DNA of 64,000 nucleotides from Oscillospiraceae bacterium. Lineage in GTDB: Bacteria; Bacillota; Clostridia; Oscillospirales; Acutalibacteraceae. Made by a program: the position numbers and the translations under genes. Below the pieces are notes generated by a model. The model searched no databases. It saw only the letters and a list, made by a program, of their open reading frames with translations, and was not told the DNA's origin. Position 1 is the stretch's first letter; each line of letters opens with the position of its first letter. The stretch is taken from contig CP107220.1 of assembly GCA_025757685.1 (NCBI GenBank), positions 459,501 through 523,500 on the forward strand, given 5' to 3'. Of this stretch, positions 25,921 through 34,776 are shown piece after piece.

Positions 25921-28745
25921 TAAAGAATATTGTGGTAAAAGGTGCCCGCGAGCACAACTTGAAGAATATTGATGTAGAGATTCCCCGGGACAAGCTGGTG
26001 GTGTTTACCGGCCTGTCCGGTTCCGGCAAGTCCAGCCTGGCTTTTGACACCATTTATGCCGAAGGTCAGCGCCGGTATGTGGAGAGCCTGTCCTCTTACG
26101 CCCGCCAGTTCCTGGGTCAGATGGAGAAGCCGGATGTGGACTATATCGAGGGTCTGTCCCCGGCCATATCCATTGACCAAAAGACCACCTCCCGCAACCC
26201 TCGCTCCACCGTGGGCACGGTAACGGAGATCTATGACTACCTGCGATTGTTGTGGGCACGGATCGGTATTCCCCATTGCCCGGTATGCGGGCGCGAGATC
26301 ACCCAGCAGACGGTGGATCAGATCGTGGATCAAATTCTTACCCTGCCGGAGAAAACAAAAATTCAAATTATGGCGCCCATTGTGCGAGGGCACAAGGGCG
26401 AGTATGTTAAGGAACTGGACAACGCCCGCAAGTCCGGCTTTGTACGTGCGCGCATTGACGGCTCCGTTTATGACCTGGCGGAAGAGATCAAGCTGGACAA
26501 GAACAAAAAGCATAATATTGAGATCGTGGTGGACCGCCTGGTGATGAAGCCGGATATCGCCGGCCGCTTGGCCGACAGCGTGGAGACCGCCACCCATATT
26601 GCAGACGGCGTGGTGCTGGTGGATATTGTAGGGGAGCGGGAGGAACTGTATTCCCTCAATTACGCCTGCCCGGAGCACGGTGCGGTGATCGCAGAGATGA
26701 GCCCCCGCATGTTCTCCTTTAACAATCCCTTTGGCGCCTGCAAAACCTGCGGCGGTATCGGGTCTTATAAAGAAATTGATCCGGCGCTGGTGATTCCTAA
26801 CAAAAAGCTGTCCATCAACCAGGGAGCCATTAAGGCCAGCGGCTGGAATGTGGCAGACGGCGGCAGCATTGCCCGGATGTATTTTGAGGCCATTGCCCAG
26901 GCGTACAAATTCTCGCTGGATATTCCGGTAGAGATGATTCCCAAGAAGGGGCTGGACGCCATCTTATACGGCACCGGCACCAAAAAGCTGAAAATGCAGC
27001 GGAGCACCTCTTACGGCTCTTCCAATTACAACGGTACCTTTGAGGGCGTGATTCCCAACTTGCAGCGCCGGTATGCGGAGACCACCTCCGACTGGGCCCG
27101 GGCAGATATTGAGGCTGTGATGACCCAGTGCGTGTGCCCGGACTGCGGCGGCGCCCGCCTGTCTACGGAGAGCCTGTCTGTGACCGTTGGGGGCAAGAAT
27201 ATTTATGAGTTCTGCCAAATGCCCATTCATGAGGAGCTGGATTTTATCCAAAACTTGCAGCTGACGGAAAAGGAACAGATGATCGGCGCCCTGATCGTGC
27301 GGGAAATCCGCGATCGACTGAATTTCCTGAACAGTGTGGGGTTGGATTATCTGTCTCTGGCGCGAGAAGCGGCCACCCTGTCCGGCGGCGAAAGCCAGCG
27401 CATTCGTCTGGCTACCCAGATCGGCTCCAGCCTGATGGGTGTGCTGTATATTTTGGACGAGCCGTCCATCGGTCTGCACCAGCGGGACAATGAAAAGCTG
27501 CTGGGCACCCTGCGCCACCTGCGGGACTTGGGCAACACCCTGATCGTGGTGGAACATGACGAGGACACCATGCGGGCGGCAGACTATGTGGTAGACATTG
27601 GTCCCGGTGCCGGTATCCACGGCGGCGAGCTGGTGGCAGCGGGCACGGTAGACGATATTATTGCCTGCGAGCGCTCCATCACCGGCCAGTACCTGAGCGG
27701 CAAGCGCAAGATCCCGGTACCGGCCAAGCGGCGGCCGGGCAACGGCAAAAAACTGACGATCTACGGTGCGGTACAAAACAACTTGAAGGGCATTGATGTG
27801 GAGATCCCGCTGGCTACCTTTACGGCCGTGACCGGCGTGTCCGGCTCCGGCAAATCCAGTTTGGTAAACGAGATTCTTTATAAGCACCTGGCCAATATGC
27901 TCAACGGCGCCAAAAAGCGCCCGGGCAAGTTTGACCGTATGACCGGCGTGGACAATCTGGACAAGGTCATCAACATTGACCAGTCGCCCATTGGCCGCAC
28001 CCCCCGGTCCAACCCGGCTACTTATACCGGTGTGTTTAACGACATTCGCGACCTGTTCGCTTCCACCCCGGATGCCAAAATGCGGGGCTACAAGGCCAAT
28101 CGCTTTTCCTTTAATGTTAAGGGCGGTCGGTGCGAGGCCTGCCAGGGCGACGGTATTGTGAAGATTGAAATGCACTTTTTGGCCGATGTGTATGTACCCT
28201 GCGATGTGTGCGGCGGTCATCGGTACAACCGAGAGACCCTGGAAGTGAAGTTCAAGGGCAAGAATATTTATGAAGTGCTGGAGATGACCGTGGACGAGGG
28301 CGTGGCGTTTTTTGCCCAGCAGCCCAAGATCTTGCGCAAGCTGCAAACCCTGTCCGATGTGGGTTTGGGGTATGTAAAGATCGGCCAGCCGGCGACTACC
28401 CTGTCCGGCGGCGAGGCGCAGCGGGTGAAGCTGGCTACCGAGCTGATGAAGCGTCCCACCGGCAAGACGATTTATATTTTAGACGAGCCCACCACCGGGC
28501 TGCACACGGCAGATGTGCACCGGCTGGTGAATGTGCTGGAGCGGCTGGTGGCCAACGGCAACACCGTGGTGGTGATCGAGCACAACCTGGATGTGATCAA
28601 AACGGCGGATTATATTATTGATCTTGGCCCGGAGGGCGGTGTCGGCGGCGGCACGCTGGTGGCCTGCGGCACCCCGGAGGAGATCGCTGCTTGCCCGGCG
28701 TCTTACACCGGCCAGTACCTGAAGTCTGTGTTAGATAACGATTAA
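25917..28745 (+). CDS. uvrA: Excinuclease ABC subunit A
   Basis: Damage-sensing ABC-type ATPase of excision repair (942 aa). Two ATP sites are visible: [16 protein letters not shown] near residue 30 and [17 protein letters not shown] in the second half. Both ABC signatures ([16 protein letters not shown] and [15 protein letters not shown]) and zinc-module cysteines ([15 protein letters not shown] with CDVCGG) are also present. Length matches the family. It begins inside the uvrB stop (ATGA), the tightest form of coupling, with GGAGGGAGAG upstream within uvrB. A terminator follows immediately. Confidence 0.98.
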   Translation: MIKNIVVKGAREHNLKNIDVEIPRDKLVVFTGLSGSGKSSLAFDTIYAEGQRRYVESLSSYARQFLGQMEKPDVDYIEGLSPAISIDQKTTSRNPRSTVGTVTEIYDYLRLLWARIGIPHCPVCGREITQQTVDQIVDQILTLPEKTKIQIMAPIVRGHKGEYVKELDNARKSGFVRARIDGSVYDLAEEIKLDKNKKHNIEIVVDRLVMKPDIAGRLADSVETATHIADGVVLVDIVGEREELYSLNYACPEHGAVIAEMSPRMFSFNNPFGACKTCGGIGSYKEIDPALVIPNKKLSINQGAIKASGWNVADGGSIARMYFEAIAQAYKFSLDIPVEMIPKKGLDAILYGTGTKKLKMQRSTSYGSSNYNGTFEGVIPNLQRRYAETTSDWARADIEAVMTQCVCPDCGGARLSTESLSVTVGGKNIYEFCQMPIHEELDFIQNLQLTEKEQMIGALIVREIRDRLNFLNSVGLDYLSLAREAATLSGGESQRIRLATQIGSSLMGVLYILDEPSIGLHQRDNEKLLGTLRHLRDLGNTLIVVEHDEDTMRAADYVVDIGPGAGIHGGELVAAGTVDDIIACERSITGQYLSGKRKIPVPAKRRPGNGKKLTIYGAVQNNLKGIDVEIPLATFTAVTGVSGSGKSSLVNEILYKHLANMLNGAKKRPGKFDRMTGVDNLDKVINIDQSPIGRTPRSNPATYTGVFNDIRDLFASTPDAKMRGYKANRFSFNVKGGRCEACQGDGIVKIEMHFLADVYVPCDVCGGHRYNRETLEVKFKGKNIYEVLEMTVDEGVAFFAQQPKILRKLQTLSDVGLGYVKIGQPATTLSGGEAQRVKLATELMKRPTGKTIYILDEPTTGLHTADVHRLVNVLERLVANGNTVVVIEHNLDVIKTADYIIDLGPEGGVGGGTLVACGTPEEIAACPASYTGQYLKSVLDND

Positions 28746-28749
28746 AAAA

Positions 28750-28788
28750 ACCGGCTTGATTGTTGCGTACAGTCAAGTCGGCTTTTTC
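28750..28788 (+). terminator. Terminator after uvrA
   Basis: CCGGCTTGATTGT (28751-28763) pairs with ACAGTCAAGTCGG (28769-28781) through two G-U pairs, followed by TTTTT. The A-run on the left could also let it serve the Nudix gene on the minus strand. Confidence 0.88.
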
Positions 28789-28792
28789 TGTT

Positions 28793-29263
28793 CTATTTTT
28801 CGGCGGCGTAGAAAGTCATGGCGCCGAATTTTTCCCGCTGGGGAGCATAGTCAATAGGCGTTAGCCCGCCACCGGACATGGCGGCGGTAATGAGTTTTTT
28901 GGACAGGTCCGGCACATCGGGGCGGGAGAGCGCTTCTTCGCAATCCATCCACACCACCCGGTCGTTTTCGTCCCCATCGCTGCGGGGCGTGCCGCCGGTG
29001 TACTCTGCCAAAAAGGCGGCGTACCAGTCCTGCTCGCTAAAGCGCACCGCCAGCAGCTTCACCGGCTTGGCGGTAATGCCGGTCTCTTCCATCAGTTCCC
29101 GGCACATGGCCTGCTCCGGGCTTTCGCCGTTTTTCAGATACCCGCCGGGGGTGATAAACAGCCCCTTACCGGCGCCGTAAGTGTGGCGAGCCAGCAGTGC
29201 CTTACCCTCGCGCAGCACCACAGCGCAAACACTTTTTTGCCAATTTGTATTTTTTTCTTCCAT
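28793..29263 (-). CDS. Nudix hydrolase
   Basis: Nucleoside-diphosphate-X pyrophosphatase fold (156 aa). The Nudix box is complete: G-x5-E-x7-REL-x-EE-x-G-I, seen as GYLKNGE, SPEQAMC, RELMEETGI at about residues 41-63, giving the metal-binding Glu residues. The substrate is not deducible; the family ranges from 8-oxo-dGTP to ADP-ribose and mRNA caps. It is a single-gene unit on the minus strand with its own consensus promoter, and shares the terminator region with uvrA, but a role in DNA repair is not proven by that. Confidence 0.92.
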   Translation of the reverse strand: MEEKNTNWQKSVCAVVLREGKALLARHTYGAGKGLFITPGGYLKNGESPEQAMCRELMEETGITAKPVKLLAVRFSEQDWYAAFLAEYTGGTPRSDGDENDRVVWMDCEEALSRPDVPDLSKKLITAAMSGGGLTPIDYAPQREKFGAMTFYAAEK

Positions 29264-29297
29264 ATTTGGCTCCTGAATGCTATACTATAATATAGTT

Positions 29298-29325
29298 ATT
29301 ATACGGCAGTGAGGCGAATTGTCAA
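29298..29325 (-). promoter_or_regulatory. Promoter of the Nudix gene
   Basis: TTGACA (29325-29320) and TATAAT (29303-29298) on the minus strand, 16-bp spacer; both hexamers are perfect. Confidence 0.85.
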
Positions 29326-29429
29326 TGTTTTTCGCCGGTTCCACGGTGCGTGGAGTGTTTCCACCGCCCGTGCCTTGCCTTTCTGCGGCGGCTCTGTTAG
29401 GCTGAAATGGCTGAAAGGAGCGCTGTGTT

Positions 29430-30224
29430 ATGCTACATTTACGAAAGAAAGACAAAAAACAAGACGAACAGGTGATTTTTATTCAGGTTGCGTTTTTCGC
29501 CGTCGGCGCGGTACTGCTGCTGTGGTATTTGGCGCCTTGGGTGCTCAATCGAATTCTCAATGCCGGTAATGTGCTGGGCATTGCTTTTGCCGTGGTGCTG
29601 TTGCTGTGCGGCATGTTTGCGCAGCCGGTGACCCATTTGCTGGCGCCGGGCAATCACGCCCCGGGCGCGGTGGTGCTCAAGGCAGTGGTGGCACTGGTGT
29701 GCACCGTGGCGGTGCTCACCAGCGGCTATATGCTCACTGGGCTGATCCAAACCGGCCACCGGGAAGAGACTGTACTGGTGCTGGGCTGCTCGGTGAAGGG
29801 GGAACGCCCCTCCCGTATGCTGCGCCAGCGGATCGAGGCAGCCACCGAGTATTTGGAGAAGAACCCGGACAGCAAGGCTGTGCTCAGCGGCGGCCAAGGC
29901 CCGGATGAGAAGATCAGCGAGGCGGAGTGTATGCGCCGGGAGCTGGTGCGCCGGGGGATCGCCGCCGATCGGTTGTATCTGGAGGATCACTCCACTTCTA
30001 CGGAGGAAAATGTGGCTTTTTCGGCCAAAATTATAGAACAAAACGGACTGAACCGCCATGTGACGGTGGTGACCTCTGATTTCCATTGCCGTCGTGGCAT
30101 GCTGCTGTGTCAGCGGGCGGGTCTGACCGCCAGCTCCACACCGGCGGCCACCGATGTGTACCTGCTTGGCACCTACTGGATGCGGGAGATGCTGGCGGTG
30201 GTCAAGACCGTTTTGCACTTTTAA
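29430..30224 (+). CDS. YdcF/SanA-like (DUF218) membrane protein
   Basis: A 264-residue protein with about three or four N-terminal transmembrane segments (VAFFAVGAVLLLWYLAPWV, VLGIAFAVVLLLCGMFA and others). A DUF218/YdcF-type domain from about residue 110 carries ETVLVLGCSVKGERPSRMLRQRI, KAVLSGGQGPDEKISEAECM and DHSTSTEENVAFS, then VTSDFHCRRGMLL. Family members (ElyC, SanA, YdcF) are tied to envelope integrity or lipid-carrier metabolism, but biochemistry is unclear. AAAGGAG at 29414-29420 serves the ATG. The following gene starts 20 bases after its stop and may be cotranscribed. Confidence 0.87.
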   Translation: MLHLRKKDKKQDEQVIFIQVAFFAVGAVLLLWYLAPWVLNRILNAGNVLGIAFAVVLLLCGMFAQPVTHLLAPGNHAPGAVVLKAVVALVCTVAVLTSGYMLTGLIQTGHREETVLVLGCSVKGERPSRMLRQRIEAATEYLEKNPDSKAVLSGGQGPDEKISEAECMRRELVRRGIAADRLYLEDHSTSTEENVAFSAKIIEQNGLNRHVTVVTSDFHCRRGMLLCQRAGLTASSTPAATDVYLLGTYWMREMLAVVKTVLHF

Positions 30225-30243
30225 CACAAAGAAGGGATTTTTG

Positions 30244-30825
30244 TTGAAGGGACTTGCCATTTGCGATTTGCAGCCAGATGGGTATCGGGGCGTTTGCCGC
30301 TCCAACCAGTTGGCTGATTATATGACGGACGCCAAGATCGGCGGCCGGGTCACGGATTTTTTGGAGAATTTTGTGGACGATGAAAGCCAGGAGATCCGGT
30401 GTACTGTGGCGGCGGCCTGCGCTGCCCGGCAGATGGTGGACCTGCTTGGTAGCCGAGGCGCGGATTGCGAGTTGATCACCTTTAACGACGAGCACGAGAG
30501 TGCGGGACTTTTGGGCGGCGCGCTTTTGGGCTACGATGTGTGCGCCCAGGATCTGAGTGTATCACCCCTGGCAGACGGCCTAATCCGAGTGGGCGTTACC
30601 GAGTATGAGGAGGCGTTGTTCCCGGAATTCTTTGAAGAATTGAACGGCCAGGTGCTGCGGGAGTACGCCGAGGATCTGAACGACAATTTGCTTTTTGCTA
30701 CGGAAAAAACCGCGCAGGAGGTGTGCGCCTTTATGAATTATCTGTCTGCCACCTATGACAATGATTTTTATTGTTTGAGTGATTATGCCGTGTTTGCCGT
30801 TTTTGACGGCCGGGACCCGGCGTGA
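30244..30825 (+). CDS. Unrecognised 193-residue soluble protein
   Basis: I do not recognise this protein. TTG at 30244 is chosen as start because GAAGGGA (30231-30237) lies six bases upstream; an adjacent in-frame TTG at 30241 is the alternative. The sequence is acidic and has no signal or membrane segment. It begins KGLAICDLQPDGYRGVCRSNQ, has an Ala/Cys-rich helix (TVAAACAARQMVDLLGSRGADCEL), and ends in a Phe/Tyr-rich tail. The start and the alternating pattern hint at an alpha/beta fold with a nucleotide- or sugar-phosphate-like loop, but that is weak. It follows the DUF218 gene by 20 bases and precedes a repeat-rich spacer. Confidence 0.7.
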   Translation: MKGLAICDLQPDGYRGVCRSNQLADYMTDAKIGGRVTDFLENFVDDESQEIRCTVAAACAARQMVDLLGSRGADCELITFNDEHESAGLLGGALLGYDVCAQDLSVSPLADGLIRVGVTEYEEALFPEFFEELNGQVLREYAEDLNDNLLFATEKTAQEVCAFMNYLSATYDNDFYCLSDYAVFAVFDGRDPA

Positions 30826-30851
30826 TAGAAACACAATATTAAAATGTAAAA

Positions 30852-30948
30852 ACGGCTCCCCTTGTTTTTTCAAGGGGAGCTGTCGCATTTATGCGACAGA
30901 GGGGACGGGCACCGGTTAGGTGCTGTCGCATTTGTGCGACTGAGGGGA
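30852..30948. repeat. Intergenic palindromic repeat element (copy 1)
   Basis: A hairpin GCTCCCCTTG...CAAGGGGAGC (30855-30880) runs directly into two copies of a 26-base unit: GCTGTCGCATTT-x-TGCGAC-x-GAGGGG at 30879-30904 and 30922-30947. Each copy is itself a hairpin through GTCGCA/TGCGAC. The CAAGGGGAGCTGTCGC...GAGGGG layout is the kind of short non-coding repeat scattered through Oscillospiraceae genomes. Confidence 0.75.
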
Positions 30949-31089
30949 TAAAACGATTGGCGCAACGCCACATTATACTGCAACCCGATCACCCGCCACA
31001 CAAAAATCTTGCTTTGCCTGATATTTTTGCACCCAGCGGTCCATACTATTCATAAGCGTATTGTACATATCATAGAAAGGCGGACGCAT

Positions 31090-31857
31090 GTGCAATACGG
31101 TAAAGTAGAAATTTGCGGGATCAACACCTCGGAGCTGAAAGTGCTGGGAGAAAAAGAAAAAATGGACCTGCTGCGCAAGGCCCAGGCCGGGGACAAGCAG
31201 GCCCGGGACACCCTGATCTGCGGCAATCTGCGGCTGGTGCTGTCGGTGATCCAGCGGTTCTCCGGACGGGGCGAAAGTATGGACGATCTGTTCCAGGTGG
31301 GGGTCATTGGACTGATCAAAGCCATTGACCATTTTAATACGGAGTTGAATGTAAAGTTCTCCACCTACGCCGTGCCCATGTGCGTAGGGGAGGTGCGCCG
31401 CTTTTTGCGAGACGATAACCCGGTGCGGGTCAGTCGCTCTATGCGGGATACCGCCTATAAAGCCATGCAGGTGAAGGAGCAGCTGATGGCCGCCAATGGT
31501 CGAGAGCCTACGGTGGACGAGATCGCCGCCAAGCTGGGCATGAAAACCGCCGATGTGGTGCTGGCGCTGGAGGCCATTGTGGACCCGGTGTCCTTGTACG
31601 AGCCGGTGTATTCCGATGGGGGTGACACCATTTATGTGATGGACCAGGTGGGCGACGCCAATACGGACGCGGACTGGGTGGACGAGATGATGATCAAGGA
31701 TCAGATCAGGCAGCTGGACGATCGGGAGCGCAACATTCTCTATAAGCGCTTTATGGAGGGCAAAACCCAAATGGAGGTGGCGGCTGAGATCGGCATCAGC
31801 CAGGCCCAGGTCAGCCGACTGGAAAAAACCGCCCTGCGCCGCATTAAGGGCAAATAG
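31090..31857 (+). CDS. sigG: Forespore sporulation sigma factor SigG
   Basis: Late forespore-specific sigma-70 factor (255 aa) that directs expression of spore-protective and germination genes. Residues 5-12 are KVEICGIN, the hallmark N-terminus of SigG. Region 2 reads NLRLVLSVIQRFSGRGESMDDLFQVG and continues into the KFSTYAVPM stretch. Region 4 includes the helix-turn-helix KTQMEVAAEIGISQAQVSRLEKTALRRI. The GTG at 31090 is the start: AAAGGCGG (31076-31083) is six bases upstream and the family N-terminus aligns there. The usual spoIIGA-sigE neighbours are missing. It could drive spoVAD and ypeB of this window (known role of the family). I found no convincing sigma-F promoter in front of it. 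Confidence 0.95.
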   Translation: MQYGKVEICGINTSELKVLGEKEKMDLLRKAQAGDKQARDTLICGNLRLVLSVIQRFSGRGESMDDLFQVGVIGLIKAIDHFNTELNVKFSTYAVPMCVGEVRRFLRDDNPVRVSRSMRDTAYKAMQVKEQLMAANGREPTVDEIAAKLGMKTADVVLALEAIVDPVSLYEPVYSDGGDTIYVMDQVGDANTDADWVDEMMIKDQIRQLDDRERNILYKRFMEGKTQMEVAAEIGISQAQVSRLEKTALRRIKGK

Positions 31858-32098
31858 ATAAAACAAAAGCCACAGTAACAACTATAGTGCCAGCAGCAAG
31901 TTTAAGAGCGCCAAAACGGTAACGATCAGCAAGGATAAGACGACTTCAGCGTATAGTCCGTGTATTTATCCCTCCAACAACGCTGCTGGTGGGCATAATC
32001 GCAAAAATGCCTAATCGACAAAATGTGGAATGATGCTATATAAAACGGATGAGAATGTGAACTTTATAGGACGGTGTGTACTAAATTTACAAAAAACA
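31858..32098. other. Spacer after sigG with inverted repeat and hydrophobic reading frame
   Basis: No ordinary gene. CCAGCAGC (31890-31897) and GCTGCTGG (31982-31989) form an inverted repeat about 90 bases apart. Between them the minus strand has a frame coding for a very hydrophobic peptide (VVLSLLIVTVLALLNLLLAL near its end, stop at 31884-31882), behind a GGAGG, but the only codon at the right distance is ATA. No T-run terminator for sigG was seen. Confidence 0.4.
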
Positions 32099-32128
32099 TT
32101 GACAATTATATCCACTTTGTGTCATAAT
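32099..32128 (+). promoter_or_regulatory. Strong promoter of the 54-residue protein gene
   Basis: Perfect TTGACA (32099-32104) and CATAAT (32123-32128) with an 18-bp spacer, 22 bases before the start codon. Confidence 0.85.
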
Positions 32129-32149
32129 CGACACAAAGGAGGATTGAAA

Positions 32150-32314
32150 ATGATTGTAGAGGATACGAAAGATCTGGTAGAAACGGACGATTATGTAATC
32201 ATTGAAGCGACTTTGTCAGAGGGCGATTTGTTGTTTGTGCAAATTGCCGTGGGCATTCGCAACGAAGTGGGCGACATTGTTCGTATTATTCCCATTTCCA
32301 CCAACCCAATCTAA
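32150..32314 (+). CDS. 54-residue acidic protein, unknown
   Basis: Small protein beginning MIVEDTKDLVETDDYVIIEA, with about ten acidic residues, a central beta-like stretch (GDLLFVQIAVGI), and the end VRIIPISTNPI. No membrane segment or known motif. It has a near-consensus promoter, the perfect ribosome-binding site AAAGGAGG (32136-32143) six bases before the ATG, and its own GC-rich hairpin afterwards. It is therefore a stand-alone, probably well expressed gene. Upstream in-frame codons are not needed. Function unknown; a small regulatory or stress protein is possible. Confidence 0.75.
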   Translation: MIVEDTKDLVETDDYVIIEATLSEGDLLFVQIAVGIRNEVGDIVRIIPISTNPI

Positions 32315-32321
32315 CGAAACG

Positions 32322-32350
32322 GCCGGGCAGTTATCCGCCCGGCTATTTCT
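32322..32350 (+). terminator. Hairpin after the 54-residue gene
   Basis: GCCGGGC (32322-32328), 8-base loop, GCCCGGC (32337-32343), then TATTTCT. The T-run is weak. Confidence 0.65.
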
Positions 32351-32481
32351 ATGCCCATTTCTGCTATTTTAGGGGCGTCGGTGGGGTTCTGCGGTAGGGG
32401 TGCGTGCATATATTGTACGGGGCACTTGGCTGCCTTGCGATGGAGTTTTGCAAATTATTTGTAAAAGGGCTGCAAAAAGCA

Positions 32482-32510
32482 TTGACGGATGTTGAAAAAT
32501 ATTATACAAT
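32482..32510 (+). promoter_or_regulatory. Promoter of the EF-G-like gene
   Basis: TTGACG (32482-32487) and TACAAT (32505-32510), 17-bp spacer. Just upstream, TTTGCAAATTATTTGTAAA (about 32444-32462) is a near-palindrome that could be an operator. Confidence 0.8.
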
Positions 32511-32548
32511 ATGCACAAAAGCAATTCTTATTAAAGAGGGATGGACTT

Positions 32549-34603
32549 ATGAAAACTTATGCACCTGATCAAATTCGGAACATTGCGCTTGCAGGTCACG
32601 CTTCCAAGGGCAAAACCACCCTGCTGGAGGCTATGCTGCATTTGGCAGGGGCGACGGAGCGCGCCGGCAAAGTGGCTGACGGCAACACGGTGACTGACTT
32701 TGACGCCGAGGAGAAAAAGCGCCACATCAGTATGGCCAGCGCCGTGGCTTCCATTGAATATAAGAGCAAAAAGTTGAACTTTATTGACACCCCCGGTTTG
32801 TTTGACTTTGAGCAAGGGGCCTTTGAGGGCTTGCGCGCCGCAGAGACGGCGGTGATCGTGGTGTCTGCCCGCAGCGGTCTGGCTGTGGGTGCGGAAAAGG
32901 CATTTAAGAACGCCGGCTCCCGCCGTATGGCGCGGGTGCTGGTGACTACCAAAATGGACGACGATCGTGCGGATTTCTACAAGAGCTTTAACGGCATTGT
33001 GGCCAAGTTCGGCACGGCGGCCTGCCCGGTGGTGGTGCCCATCATCTCCGGCGGCAAGGTGGCTGCCTATTACAATATGATTGACGGCAAGGCCTATGCG
33101 TATGCAGACGGCAAGCGCACTGAGAGTGATGCCCAGCCGGACGACGCTCCACGCTTTGCGGCGGTACAGGCCGTGTTTACGGAAGCCGTGGCCTCTGCTG
33201 ATGAAGAGCTGATGGAAAAATATTTTGAGGGCGAGGAGTTGACCCCGGAGGAGAAAATCCGCGGGCTGAAAGCCGGCGTGGCGGACGGCTCCATTATCCC
33301 GGTGTTTGCCCTGAGCGGTTTGGCAGAGACGGCCTGCGATCTGTTGCTGGATTTCCTGGCGGAGGTTTGTCCTGCGCCTAAGAGTGAGTATGCGGCAGAC
33401 GCTGACGGTGAGCCTATCGAGCTGACCCCGGACCCCAACGGACCCTTGGCTGCGGTCTGCTTTAAGACGGTGGCGGATCCGTTTATCGGCAAGCTGTCTT
33501 ACTTTAAGGTGATCAGCGGCAAAATCACTGCCGCTACCCCTGCTTACAACGCCCGCACCGGCAAAGAGGAGCGCATGGGCAAGATGGTAAGCGTATTCGG
33601 CGCCAAGCAGACGGACATCAGCGAACTGTCCGCCGGGGATATTGGTGCAGTGACCAAGCTGGGCGGCTTTGCCACCGGCGATACCCTTTGCAGCGCCGGG
33701 CAAGTGGTGACCCTGGACGGTGTGCATATTCCGAGTGCCACCTATGCCATGGCTGTGGAAGTGGCCAAGAAAGGCGAGGAGGAGAAAGTGGCTTCCGGTC
33801 TCAGCCGTCTGTGCGAGGAGGATCCGTCCCTGCACTTTGGCGTCAACAACGAGACCCATCAGCAAATCCTCAGCGGCCTGGGCGAGCAGCACCTGGATGT
33901 GGCGATGGCCCGGCTGAAGAGCAAATTCGGTGTGGAGGCGACATTGGTGCAGCCGCGCGTGGCGTACCGGGAGACCATTACTATGAAGGTCTCTGCCCAA
34001 GGGCGGCACAAGAAGCAGTCCGGCGGCCACGGCCAATTTGGTGATGTGTTTATTGAATTTGAGCCTTATGATACAGAAGAACTGGTGTTCGCCGAGCGTG
34101 TGGTAGGCGGCGCCGTGCCCAAGAATTTCTTCCCGGCAGTAGAAAAGGGTCTGCGGGAGAGTATGCAAAAGGGTGTGCTGGCCGGGTATCCTATGGTGGG
34201 CGTAAAGGCCACGCTGTTTGACGGCTCTTACCACCCGGTAGACTCCAGCGAAATGAGCTTTAAGACCGCTGCGTCCCTGGCCTATAAAGAGGGCATTCCC
34301 AAGGCGATGCCGGTGCTGCTGGAGCCGATCCTGACAGTGACCGCAACGGTGAACGATGAGGCTATGGGCGATGTGATCGGTGATATTAACAAGCGCCGCG
34401 GGCGCGTGCTGGGTATGACCCCTTCCGGGGACGGCAGCCAGGAGATCATGGCGGAGGTGCCGGAGTCGGAGATGTCTACCTTCTCTACCGCCATGCGCCA
34501 AATGACCCAGGGTCGTGGTTCCTTTACCACCGCCTTTGCCCGCTATGATCGGTGCCCGGAGCACATTGCACAAAAGATCAAGGCGGAGGCCAGTCAGTTA
34601 TAA
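32549..34603 (+). CDS. EF-G-like translation GTPase lacking the catalytic His
   Basis: Paralogue of elongation factor G (684 aa) with the full EF-G domain order: G domain (1-270), domain II, III (SGLSRLCEEDPSLHF), IV (GRHKKQSGGHGQFGDV) and V to the end. P-loop is GHASKGKTT (16-24). The G3 motif is DTPGLFDF (80-87), where ordinary EF-G has DTPGHVDF, so the GTPase-activating His is Leu84. G4 is TKMD (134-137) instead of NKMD. It is therefore a divergent FusA2-type factor, possibly slow or unable to hydrolyse GTP, as known for EF-G2 of Bacteroides (family knowledge). The tetracycline-resistance branch is less likely. ATG at 32549 is chosen because AGAGGGA is upstream. Own promoter and terminator. 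Confidence 0.88.
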   Translation: MKTYAPDQIRNIALAGHASKGKTTLLEAMLHLAGATERAGKVADGNTVTDFDAEEKKRHISMASAVASIEYKSKKLNFIDTPGLFDFEQGAFEGLRAAETAVIVVSARSGLAVGAEKAFKNAGSRRMARVLVTTKMDDDRADFYKSFNGIVAKFGTAACPVVVPIISGGKVAAYYNMIDGKAYAYADGKRTESDAQPDDAPRFAAVQAVFTEAVASADEELMEKYFEGEELTPEEKIRGLKAGVADGSIIPVFALSGLAETACDLLLDFLAEVCPAPKSEYAADADGEPIELTPDPNGPLAAVCFKTVADPFIGKLSYFKVISGKITAATPAYNARTGKEERMGKMVSVFGAKQTDISELSAGDIGAVTKLGGFATGDTLCSAGQVVTLDGVHIPSATYAMAVEVAKKGEEEKVASGLSRLCEEDPSLHFGVNNETHQQILSGLGEQHLDVAMARLKSKFGVEATLVQPRVAYRETITMKVSAQGRHKKQSGGHGQFGDVFIEFEPYDTEELVFAERVVGGAVPKNFFPAVEKGLRESMQKGVLAGYPMVGVKATLFDGSYHPVDSSEMSFKTAASLAYKEGIPKAMPVLLEPILTVTATVNDEAMGDVIGDINKRRGRVLGMTPSGDGSQEIMAEVPESEMSTFSTAMRQMTQGRGSFTTAFARYDRCPEHIAQKIKAEASQL

Positions 34604-34618
34604 TACATATTATATACG

Positions 34619-34647
34619 GGCAGCCCTCGGTACGCCGGGGGCTGTTT
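34619..34647 (+). terminator. Terminator after the EF-G-like gene
   Basis: CAGCCCTCGG (34621-34630), loop TACG, CCGGGGGCTG (34635-34644), then TTTT; about ten pairs. Confidence 0.85.
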
Positions 34648-34700
34648 TGTATGATTTTCGGCTTCGATGGCATACTGAAAAAGGGCGGCTTGTCTATGAT

Positions 34701-34729
34701 TTGACAAAGGGGCCGTTTGGTGCTATAAA
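34701..34729 (+). promoter_or_regulatory. Promoter of the DUF308 gene
   Basis: TTGACA (34701-34706) and TATAAA (34724-34729) with 17-bp spacing. Confidence 0.85.
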
Positions 34730-34776
34730 TGAGGTGTGCCCGGTTTAGGGCAATCGTTTCTATTGGAGGGATCACG

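Noticed and set aside
32531..34573. A 680-codon open frame on the minus strand opposite the EF-G-like gene, and similar long antisense frames elsewhere (for example 288-1718, 19455-20729, 26964-28346)
   Set aside because: They are His/Gln/Arg-rich mirror frames produced by GC-rich codon use; they have no ribosome-binding sites or family motifs and lie opposite well-supported genes.
32549..34603. Tetracycline-resistance ribosome-protection protein
   Set aside because: The P-loop, G3 and domain IV sequences do not look like TetM/TetO, and the protein looks like a FusA2-type paralogue.
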